Virus record (IMG/VR): IMGVR_UViG_3300013130_000018
Span: 1-34,722 of that record
Reading direction: 5' to 3' (one strand)
Length of the DNA stretch: 34,722 nt
Source of the DNA: a virus
The notes beneath the pieces were generated by a model that made no database searches, had not been told where the DNA came from, and was given only the letters and a program-made list of their open reading frames with translations. The position numbers were made by a program, and so were the translations under genes. Shown one piece after another: positions 6,049 through 12,902 of the stretch. Numbering within the stretch: the first letter of the stretch is position 1; every line of letters begins with the position of its first letter.

Positions 6049-7362
6049 TTATGATTGTTGAGTCTGTATTGGTGTTAATTTTAAATAAACATATCTTTTA
6101 TTATCTTCCGTCTGTAGATTTTGATTAACCCCTTTTGATGTAATATTTAATTCTCCTATTTTGTCAAATGACGTGTATAGTGTTGCAGAATAATTTGGCG
6201 GTTGTCCAGTTATGTTTGTGGTAATTGTGAATGTTGCAAATAATTGTGAAATATTACTTGAAGGTACTCCATCAACAATAATTTTTCGATTTAAAAAATT
6301 AAGTGCTCGTTTTGCTTTAGTTGTGTCGTTTTTTTCCGGAACTTGATTTAAATAAACTTTGGATGGTGTATAACCCGATATTTTAATTTCTCCGCTTTGA
6401 TATTTGTTTAAAAATTTGTCGAGTAGTTGTTCTCCATTATCTAGTGGTGCCGCTCCTACCGTTTTTCTAAAAACTTGAAGTCTGGTAAATTGGTCCGCGT
6501 CATTAATAATGTTGTTTTGCATATATTGTTCTTGATTGAAATTTTCGTGGGTTTTTAAGTAAGCGGGTTCTCCATTTTTGGTTAAGAAATTGTCGATAAT
6601 ATGACCCATCTCATGTTTAATGGTTTGGTCCATTGGACTTATATAATTTTTTCCGTCGTGCATTGAAAAAACATTTAGATTAATTGTTTTGTATCTTGGT
6701 TCGTTGAGTTGTGTAGTAGTTTTTGGATTATATACCCAACCATATGCATTTTTTACAGGTGTTGAGTTTTCATCATAATAATCTTTAAACAATCCTAGAC
6801 TACTAATATATTGTTTTAGTGGAACCACAAGGTTTTTATTTTTAAATTTACCAACAGTCCCTGGATTTGAGTACCAATCAAGATATTCTTGTTTGGCCCT
6901 TGAAATTAAATTTCGAATATCGGTTTTAATTTTTTGTTTAAGTGGTGACACTGGTTGATTATTATTGGAACCCATTTCACTTAAATATTTTTTTCCATAA
7001 TATCTCCAAGCTTCTTTTGTTCTTTTACCATACAATCCGTCAACACCATCTTTTTTTGGTCCAAATGGTCCCAAATTATGATTTGGATAGTTTTTTTTAA
7101 CCCAAGTTTGGAATTTTGCGCATTCTGTTTTGTTTTTTAATTTAGGTTCGTATTCGGCCGGTGACATTGCGGATACATTTTGCTCTGGATTTTTTGTATT
7201 TTCTTGTTTCCAAAAAGTGTTTGCGTTTGGATTTTCTTTTCCTAGACTATCTGAACAATAGTCTGCACTTGTTATATCGCTAGAATTTTCGCCATCTTCT
7301 TTTATGATGAATTTTTTCAAATACTGTATTTGACTTTCCGTTAAAAAATATTTTTTGTTCAT
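6049..7362 (-). CDS. Putative zinc metalloprotease (HEMGH) with peptidoglycan-binding-like segment
   Basis: I take the start at ATG 7360-7362 (437 residues, MNKKYFLTESQIQYLKK...). An ATG 30 bp upstream is in frame, but a TATTTATT box lies between them, and FLTESQ at the N-terminus is a pattern I recall from other Bacteroidota phage proteins. Residues about 82-127 (CAKFQTWV ... GVDGLYGKRTKEAWRYYGKKY) resemble a peptidoglycan-binding-1 domain, with the DGxYGxxT core. TIKHEMGHIID at 248-257 is a zincin HExxH active site (H250, E251, H254); the third zinc ligand is not obvious. The C-terminal part is beta-rich and unassigned. Cutting host cell-wall or surface peptides, or phage protein maturation, is possible but unproved. 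Confidence 0.7.
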   Translation of the reverse strand: MNKKYFLTESQIQYLKKFIIKEDGENSSDITSADYCSDSLGKENPNANTFWKQENTKNPEQNVSAMSPAEYEPKLKNKTECAKFQTWVKKNYPNHNLGPFGPKKDGVDGLYGKRTKEAWRYYGKKYLSEMGSNNNQPVSPLKQKIKTDIRNLISRAKQEYLDWYSNPGTVGKFKNKNLVVPLKQYISSLGLFKDYYDENSTPVKNAYGWVYNPKTTTQLNEPRYKTINLNVFSMHDGKNYISPMDQTIKHEMGHIIDNFLTKNGEPAYLKTHENFNQEQYMQNNIINDADQFTRLQVFRKTVGAAPLDNGEQLLDKFLNKYQSGEIKISGYTPSKVYLNQVPEKNDTTKAKRALNFLNRKIIVDGVPSSNISQLFATFTITTNITGQPPNYSATLYTSFDKIGELNITSKGVNQNLQTEDNKRYVYLKLTPIQTQQS

Positions 7363-7435
7363 TTTTTTTTTAATAAATATATAAAAACACAATTAAAAAT
7401 AACCACTACAAAAATTTTTTTAATTTTTTATATTT
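7363..7435. promoter_or_regulatory. Divergent intergenic promoter region
   Basis: This 73-bp, almost purely A/T stretch separates divergent genes and must hold starts for both directions. The minus strand has TATTTATT (complement of 7372-7379) nine bases before the metalloprotease ATG. The plus strand has TATTTATG at 7431-7438, which runs into the ATG at 7436. If that box is a -10 element, the plus transcript would begin near the second in-frame ATG at 7445. No Shine-Dalgarno sequence is visible on either side. Confidence 0.45.
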
Positions 7436-7666
7436 ATGAATGATATGCCAGTAGATATTACAATTTCTTCAATTACAGGTCAATCACCGTTTAACATATT
7501 TATTTGTGATTCAGGTGCCACAACTTGTATATATGTAAATACAATTTCGATTTCGGATATTCCTTATAAATTCGGAGTTCCTGTTGTGTATGAAAACATG
7601 AGTAGTTTTAATGTTCGTGCTGTTGACGCAAATGATTGTCAAATTAATGAAATAGTGAATAAATGA
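7436..7666 (+). CDS. Small adhesin-like beta domain protein
   Basis: The 76-residue product is a single small beta-rich domain: DITISSITGQSPFNIFICDS, then a Cys pair (ICDSGATTCIYV), a hydrophobic mid-section and NVRAVDANDCQINEIV. It is alignable with the 72-residue product of 16245-16463 (ITI...G..PF...CD....C...; V.A/LVD..C..). Both resemble one unit of the SprB-type repeat seen in Bacteroidota adhesins. An internal ATG at 7445 (MPVDITISS) could be the true start. The stop overlaps the ATG of the next gene (ATGA). It is probably a virion tip or fibre component; the role is inferred from homology to the fibre-cluster gene. Confidence 0.65.
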   Translation: MNDMPVDITISSITGQSPFNIFICDSGATTCIYVNTISISDIPYKFGVPVVYENMSSFNVRAVDANDCQINEIVNK

Positions 7667-9219
7667 TGTCGTGTTCAATTTCAACATACTGTGTAAAAAC
7701 AGAACTTGAGTCCTATGACGGTGAGTATAACATCGCAGGAACTCAAAATGGTCAAGACTATTTTACTGGCGGAAGTTATTTTATCTATTATTCTTTAACT
7801 GGTGGTAGTTTATGGTGTTTATCCACAGTTTTGGATGGTTCTTGTTTACAATTTGGCCCAAGTCCGTCTTCTTCAAGTTGTCCAGATTTGGATTTATCGT
7901 TTTTTTCGTCCGGATCTTGTCCTACTGTAACCACAACCACAACTTCACCTTGTGATGTCTTTGATTTTACTGCGGTTTTTGATTGTTTGGTACCACCGAC
8001 AACAACAACGACAACCACAATACCTCCAACTACCACCACAACTACAACTATATTTGACGCTTGTAAGGACAATGGTATGATTGTAATATTGAGTGCATAT
8101 ACAACAACGACAACAACTTTACCTGTCACGACAACAACCACCACAACGGTTGTAAGACCCTGTAATTTTAGTGGGACAGCACAATTTAACATATTTGACG
8201 AATATATGAGATGTGGAAATACAAAACTATTTAAAGATTGTATTACAGGATTAGAATATTTTTCTTCTCAAGTTCTTTTAACTCCTTTTGGTACTTCACC
8301 AATTCAAAATTATGTTTATAAAATAGATGTTAATGGTGTTGAGTCTTGTGTTGTGTTCATAGGTCTTGTTGATAACATTAGTGGTATTGATCAAATAGAA
8401 ATAAAAGAAGAACTGGGTCCTGAATTGGAAGGTAAATGTCTTGATTGTGTTCCTGAACCTTTTCCAAATTGTATAACAATACATTCTGAATGTGGTGAAT
8501 TAACAATTAATCCAATTGATAATTTAAATGGTAAACCTCATTATGTTTGGAGTTTTTTGAACATACCTGGCGTTCCTTTTGAAATTTACTGGGATAATTC
8601 AAATAACAGGTGGGTTGTTCAAAACCAAGTCGTTGGAATACCTGCGGCGTACCTTGATATTGATTCGCCGTTACCTTCAGGATCTTTAGTAGAATGGGAA
8701 GATACAAATCTTTATTTTGTATGTGTGAGTACGGTAGCTGGATTTTATACTTCAATACCTACAACTCCTTGTCCTGGTCAGGAACCGGAAATTTGTTATT
8801 GTTATATTTTATTTGGTGGTGATTTGTTTCCACAAACAGTATTTGATTTGAATGGTTGTGATGGTAAATTATCTAGTGTTACGGTACCTTCTGGAACTAC
8901 AGGTTATACTTGTTCATTCACAGTACCATCTGTTGTTTCTGGCGATGGTATTGTTTTAGGTATTTTAAGTACTTGTAGTGCCGATTGTCCGGTTCCTGTT
9001 CCGACACCAACACCTGAACCTTGTGTGTTATATCAATTTAATGTTTATAATGGATCTATTTTGACAAATCAATTTACATATCAACTATGTGATGGATCTT
9101 TAGTTACAAATACTATTAATTCATATCAAACTGTTGTTATTTGTTCTTCAACAACACCAACGTCACCATCTGGTAATGTTCAAATAACAAGTCCTATTAC
9201 ACCTATACCTTGTTCATAA
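7663..9219 (+). CDS. Modular Cys-rich tail/adhesin-like protein with polythreonine linkers
   Basis: The 518-residue protein is built from small extracellular-type domains. Residues 1-75 have the pattern of a recurring beta unit (YDGEYNIAG ... GGSLWCLS). Residues 88-162 hold five Thr runs (5-7 Thr each) split by short Cys-containing pieces. Residues 167-265 are unassigned. Residues 268-350 hold a second beta unit with FEIYWDNSNNRWVV. Residues 374-450 are Cys-rich, then PTPTPEP leads to a C-terminal domain (454-518) like the tandem repeats of the 980-residue protein at 9930-12872 (CVLYQF ... VVICSST). No signal peptide is seen. It and the small upstream gene are the only plus-strand genes here. 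It is probably a virion adhesion protein. Confidence 0.7.
   Translation: MMSCSISTYCVKTELESYDGEYNIAGTQNGQDYFTGGSYFIYYSLTGGSLWCLSTVLDGSCLQFGPSPSSSSCPDLDLSFFSSGSCPTVTTTTTSPCDVFDFTAVFDCLVPPTTTTTTTIPPTTTTTTTIFDACKDNGMIVILSAYTTTTTTLPVTTTTTTTVVRPCNFSGTAQFNIFDEYMRCGNTKLFKDCITGLEYFSSQVLLTPFGTSPIQNYVYKIDVNGVESCVVFIGLVDNISGIDQIEIKEELGPELEGKCLDCVPEPFPNCITIHSECGELTINPIDNLNGKPHYVWSFLNIPGVPFEIYWDNSNNRWVVQNQVVGIPAAYLDIDSPLPSGSLVEWEDTNLYFVCVSTVAGFYTSIPTTPCPGQEPEICYCYILFGGDLFPQTVFDLNGCDGKLSSVTVPSGTTGYTCSFTVPSVVSGDGIVLGILSTCSADCPVPVPTPTPEPCVLYQFNVYNGSILTNQFTYQLCDGSLVTNTINSYQTVVICSSTTPTSPSGNVQITSPITPIPCS
7924..8148 (+). repeat. Polythreonine linker array
   Basis: This segment encodes five runs of 5-7 threonines separated by short pieces (for example IPP, LPV). 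The Thr codons are a mixture of ACA, ACC, ACG and ACT, so the runs are not simple recent trinucleotide expansions. The same style of run occurs in the 980- and 746-residue proteins. Long valine-rich frames on the opposite strand are by-products of these runs. Confidence 0.85.
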
Positions 9220-9223
9220 AAAA

Positions 9224-9249
9224 AAATATCGTCCAAAAAGACGATATTT
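9224..9249 (-). terminator. Intrinsic terminator between convergent genes
   Basis: A perfect 10-bp inverted repeat (AAATATCGTC / GACGATATTT) encloses a 6-base loop. Read on the minus strand it is followed by a run of nine T, the classical form, so it should end the long minus-strand operon after the resolvase gene. On the plus strand it begins 4 bp after the adhesin stop codon but has only three T after the stem, so termination in that direction would be weaker. Confidence 0.8.
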
Positions 9250-9274
9250 AAAAAAATCGGTATATTAAACGATA

Positions 9275-9877
9275 TTATTTCCAGATCTCTTGAGACTTCA
9301 TAAAACCTAAAACACATGTGTATGCATCTGTTTGGTCAAAACATTCTTTTTTAAGTGTGTTGTTTTTGGTATAAGCCCATGTAATTTGTGGTTCTCTTTT
9401 AGCAACCTTTTCCCACACAATCATTTTTTTATCCACATCTTTTGGTAAACCACCAAATAAAACATATTTTCCCTTGTCATTTGGTTGTACTAATTCTGGC
9501 CAAGCAAATTTTCTTGAGTTATACGTTGATATAAATTCTGGAACAATACCTAGAATTGTATAGATTTCTTTGGATATAAAACTATTAAATCTTAATAGTG
9601 TTTGAATTGTATAAATATTATTTGAGTTCAACAGTGGTTCTTCAATTACAACTTTAACGATACCCAAGTTTTTATATGTTTCTAATTTACTCGAAAATAC
9701 CTCAGCCTTTAATAATAGTTCCAACATTTTTTCTTGAGTTTTAACTTTTGGTCTAGGTGAAATATGTGTTAGTTCTAACAACTCTTCACTTTTAATATCA
9801 AATAATGCCCATCCGATTGTTTTGGTGGATATATCAAGACCCAAAACCTTTGGGGTGTTTTTAACTGCTCGACTCAT
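9275..9877 (-). CDS. RuvC-like Holliday junction resolvase
   Basis: The 200-residue protein has a ribonuclease-H-like resolvase fold signature: VLGLDISTKTIGWAL (D15), KVVIEEPL (E79/E80) and ECFDQTDAYTCVLGF near the C-terminus (D181, D184). These give the acidic residues that bind metal at a RuvC-type active site. Phages use such enzymes to resolve branched DNA before packaging, a task done in T4 by the unrelated gp49. It is the last gene of the right-hand minus-strand operon and is followed by a strong hairpin terminator. It lies 52 bp after the tail-fibre gene, and an AT-rich gap with TATAATATTTC may give it extra transcription. Confidence 0.82.
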   Translation of the reverse strand: MSRAVKNTPKVLGLDISTKTIGWALFDIKSEELLELTHISPRPKVKTQEKMLELLLKAEVFSSKLETYKNLGIVKVVIEEPLLNSNNIYTIQTLLRFNSFISKEIYTILGIVPEFISTYNSRKFAWPELVQPNDKGKYVLFGGLPKDVDKKMIVWEKVAKREPQITWAYTKNNTLKKECFDQTDAYTCVLGFMKSQEIWK

Positions 9878-9929
9878 AAAATCTTTTTTTATTATTATAA
9901 AAGAAATATTATAAAATTGTAGTTTTAGA

Positions 9930-12872
9930 TTAAATATCTATTTTAATAACGTATTGTTGAATGCCTTGTCTTAATGTTGGTGATTGTAATTTAGACATAA
10001 CTAAAATATCTTTATTATCATCTAACAACGCAATTTCAGTAACATATGATTTAGATCCAAAAGTCCATGATGGGTTTGTTGAAACCTGAAACTCTGTTGA
10101 GCTTAAATTAATTTTATATTTCATCTCATAAATAGTTGCCGCGATGTCGGTTTCGATTCCACCATAGAAATAATACTCGTCACCAAAATTTAATTTTGGT
10201 CCTGTTGTATTATTTGGTGTCAACTTTATAAAATTGTTAAGATTATAAAATGGTGCTGAATTATAGTTATCTGGTGAAATTATAAATGTGGTACCGGTCA
10301 AAGAATCTTGTGTAATCCAACCATTAATAAAGTCATTACTGATCTGACTGGTGAAATCAATAAGTTTCCACTGTGTAGGATCTGGTCTTTGTCCTGTTGG
10401 TACTTTTTGTGCCAAAATTTGAAATTTATCAGCAAAATATCCTAAAGGTAGATCACAAGTTGGACAAAAAGTTGTGGTGGTTGTTGTAATTGGTAACGTT
10501 GTCGTTGTAGTTGTTGTGGGACAAGACGGACAATTACCAGTATTTGTTATTGTTGATGCCGATGAACTTGGTATAATAACAGTACTTGAACAAATAATTG
10601 CACTTGTTGATTGTGGTAAAGTATATGGTGATGTTTTTGTTTCTCCACAACAAGGCGTAAAAGTTAATGTAATACTTTTTGTGTCTGTATTTGTTATTTG
10701 GTACGAGTCACATTGTGGTAATGTTGTGGTTGTTGTTGTACATCCAGGACAATCACCTAAATTGGTTATTGTCACCGCAGATGAAATTGGGTTAATATCG
10801 GTGCTTGAACAAAGTTGTGTACCTGTCAATCCGGGTAATGCTAGTGGTGATGTTTTTGTTTCATCACAACAAGGTGTAAACGTTACGACCACACCTTTAA
10901 TACCATTATTAATTATTTGATATCTTTGACAAACTGGTATTGTTGTGGTTGTGGTTGTGATTGGAAATGTCGTCGTAGTCGTAATTGGTGTATATCCTGG
11001 TTGTACCAAACATCCAAATTCTCCGCCAAATCTAACGGCAACATTTTTAGATACATCCGGATTACATTCGTTGTTGTTTCCAACAATATATGGATAATAA
11101 TTACAATGAAGTGACTCTGTGTAACAATATTCATTAGATAATCTATATGTTATAAACATAGTTTCACTATTTCCTGTTAGAATTCCTTGAGAAGAAGATG
11201 TTGTGTCACAAGTATTTGGTGTGATCAATGATACTTGAGGTGCTGGTAATGTCCAATTACGATTTGATTTGTAAGACATTGCTGCAATTATTTCCTCATC
11301 ATCAATCACTATTAGTTTACTGTCTGGAAAAACTTTACCTATCCTACTAGGATATCCATCTGTATTTGCAAAATTATCCCACAAATGATAATACCTTAAT
11401 CCAGGATTATTCATATCATCATTTTTTTTGGATTTTAAAAAATATGGTCGTAGTAAATCTAATTCTTCGAATCCTGGAGGGTCTACCCAAAATGTTTGTC
11501 CAAAACAACAATCTGGATTTTTGTGCCACATCAACCAAGGAATATAAACTCTAAAGTTTCTTGCTTGACCCATGGTATTGAGTGGGTTCACGGTGTCAAA
11601 TAGTTCGAGAGCAAATTTTTCACCATAAAAGAAATCTATTGTTTGATTTGTATAATGAATTATTGAAATTGCTTTTTGTTCTTCTGGAGTTACAGTTATT
11701 TTTTCATCAAATGAGTTATAATAAAAAACGGAACTTGTATCTGTTTGACCTGAACTAGAGTTATAACCAAAATATTCTTTACTTCCAATGTAATTTATCG
11801 ATCCAAATTTGGTGTAATCTTCATATGTATTTGGAATTAACCCCGCTGGGTTTTCAGTCCACGGAATATTCATGTTCCAAACTTTAACATCAAACTGATC
11901 CGTATCACAAATAGATTCAAAATCTATTACCTGTTCACCCCAATGTGGTGAAGGGGTAATACTATCATAAATTTGATTCATATTAGGCGGATATATTAAA
12001 ACTCTTGAGTAACAATTTAATGGAAAACAAGAATAATCTGGGGTATTTCTATCTAATGTGATCTCATTTAAACAAACATCAACAATTCTATATGTTAAAA
12101 TTGTAAAACAACTATTAAAAGGCATGAAACATTCAGGTGCCGGAGGAAGTGGACATTGTGGGCTTGGCGATGGTGTAAAACAAGGTGTTTTACTTGGTGT
12201 TGGTGTAGGTGTAGGTGAAGCGCATGGATCACCAGAAAAAGTCGTTGTAGTTGTAGAAATTGATGATGAAACGCTTGGTGTTGGTGTTGGGGTTGGGGTT
12301 GGTAAATTCACACATTCACAGTTGTATTTTGCGTTACCGTCAAAATATATTGTCACAATATCACCTATTTGTGGCGTATTTGTTATTGAGGTATTACATC
12401 CAGAATAAATTAATGTTATTTTGTTAGTGCCATTTACAGTAGACATATCAACCACGTAATTTGGTGTTCTAACATATTTATCACCTATTAAAACATCCCA
12501 GTTTATTGTACTGGCGGTTGTGTTTCCACTAAAAAAACCTCGAAGTGGAGCTCTGTTAAAAACTTGATCAATAACAGAATCCATAAAAGGAATACCATAT
12601 GTATTACTTTGATTTGAATCCGCATAATATGGATATTTTACATATTGTTTGTTAGATTGTGGAATACCGCTAGCGTTTTGGCTATTAAATTGTGGTTCTA
12701 AAACGAAACTATTACTTTGTACGTAAGATCCTGGAAGTTTATCGTATGACACTTCGCTATCTCCAATTTGGAAATACGAAATTTTAAAATTTCCTTGCGA
12801 TATTTTTTGTCTTCCAACGTCAGTTATTCTTGTACTGACTAAACCTGATGTATTTTTTAATATGTATGCCAT
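9930..12872 (-). CDS. Large tail-fibre-like protein with Pro-Thr linkers and tandem Cys repeats
   Basis: The 980-residue protein begins with MAYILKNTSG and TRITDVGRQKISQGNFKISY, a phage fibre-like N-terminus. A (PT)n/Ser/Thr linker follows at 191-245. A long beta-rich region with aromatic and Trp-rich segments occupies 250-625. Thr runs at 631-645 lead to two tandem 64-residue Cys repeats (648-711 and 721-784), each bracketed by Thr runs (712-717, 786-801). A C-terminal domain (about 805-980) contains DPTQWKLIDFTSQ and resembles a fibre end. Linkers seem to be inserted between parts of one large fibre. A TATTTATC box lies 7 bp before the start. It probably contributes to the distal tail or receptor contact; the receptor is unknown. 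Confidence 0.72.
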   Translation of the reverse strand: MAYILKNTSGLVSTRITDVGRQKISQGNFKISYFQIGDSEVSYDKLPGSYVQSNSFVLEPQFNSQNASGIPQSNKQYVKYPYYADSNQSNTYGIPFMDSVIDQVFNRAPLRGFFSGNTTASTINWDVLIGDKYVRTPNYVVDMSTVNGTNKITLIYSGCNTSITNTPQIGDIVTIYFDGNAKYNCECVNLPTPTPTPTPSVSSSISTTTTTFSGDPCASPTPTPTPSKTPCFTPSPSPQCPLPPAPECFMPFNSCFTILTYRIVDVCLNEITLDRNTPDYSCFPLNCYSRVLIYPPNMNQIYDSITPSPHWGEQVIDFESICDTDQFDVKVWNMNIPWTENPAGLIPNTYEDYTKFGSINYIGSKEYFGYNSSSGQTDTSSVFYYNSFDEKITVTPEEQKAISIIHYTNQTIDFFYGEKFALELFDTVNPLNTMGQARNFRVYIPWLMWHKNPDCCFGQTFWVDPPGFEELDLLRPYFLKSKKNDDMNNPGLRYYHLWDNFANTDGYPSRIGKVFPDSKLIVIDDEEIIAAMSYKSNRNWTLPAPQVSLITPNTCDTTSSSQGILTGNSETMFITYRLSNEYCYTESLHCNYYPYIVGNNNECNPDVSKNVAVRFGGEFGCLVQPGYTPITTTTTFPITTTTTTIPVCQRYQIINNGIKGVVVTFTPCCDETKTSPLALPGLTGTQLCSSTDINPISSAVTITNLGDCPGCTTTTTTLPQCDSYQITNTDTKSITLTFTPCCGETKTSPYTLPQSTSAIICSSTVIIPSSSASTITNTGNCPSCPTTTTTTTLPITTTTTTFCPTCDLPLGYFADKFQILAQKVPTGQRPDPTQWKLIDFTSQISNDFINGWITQDSLTGTTFIISPDNYNSAPFYNLNNFIKLTPNNTTGPKLNFGDEYYFYGGIETDIAATIYEMKYKINLSSTEFQVSTNPSWTFGSKSYVTEIALLDDNKDILVMSKLQSPTLRQGIQQYVIKIDI
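10521..10931 (-). repeat. Two tandem 64-residue Cys-rich repeats
   Basis: Residues 648-711 (10740-10931) and 721-784 (10521-10712) of the fibre protein align closely. Shared features are C..YQI.N, TFTPCC.ETKTSP, a LP.. segment, CSST, SSA.TITN and a closing C(P)xC. They are separated by TTTTTTLPQ. The C-terminus of the 518-residue plus-strand protein (about 9022-9216) is a diverged third member, retaining the Cys spacing and VICSST. Confidence 0.85.
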
Positions 12873-12879
12873 GGTTAAT

Positions 12880-12887
12880 GATAAATA
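12880..12887 (-). promoter_or_regulatory. TATTTATC box before tail-fibre gene
   Basis: The minus strand reads TATTTATC seven bases before the ATG at 12872. The gap between the two genes is only 30 bp. The same box occurs before several other starts in this window. A -10 element at this distance would imply a leaderless or nearly leaderless transcript. Confidence 0.35.
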
Positions 12888-12902
12888 TTATAATATTCTT
12901 TT

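Noticed and set aside
7788-8192. Minus-strand open frame very rich in valine
   Set aside because: It is the antisense of the polythreonine linkers (ACN on one strand reads as GTN on the other). No start context or domain supports it.
7363-9274. Invertible DNA segment around the plus-strand island
   Set aside because: I found no inverted repeats at the two edges that a recombinase could use; only the terminator stem is present at the right edge.
9241-9276. Direct repeat ACGATATT next to the terminator
   Set aside because: It is eight bases in very AT-rich DNA, and one copy belongs to the terminator stem; chance is enough.
10474-10920. Plus-strand open frame with Val runs
   Set aside because: It is antisense to the Thr runs and Cys repeats of the fibre gene and mirrors their repeats. 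The minus-strand product is clearly the real one.
12058-12408. Plus-strand open frame with Gly-Val repeats
   Set aside because: It is antisense to the Pro-Thr linker of the 980-residue fibre protein and has no independent support.
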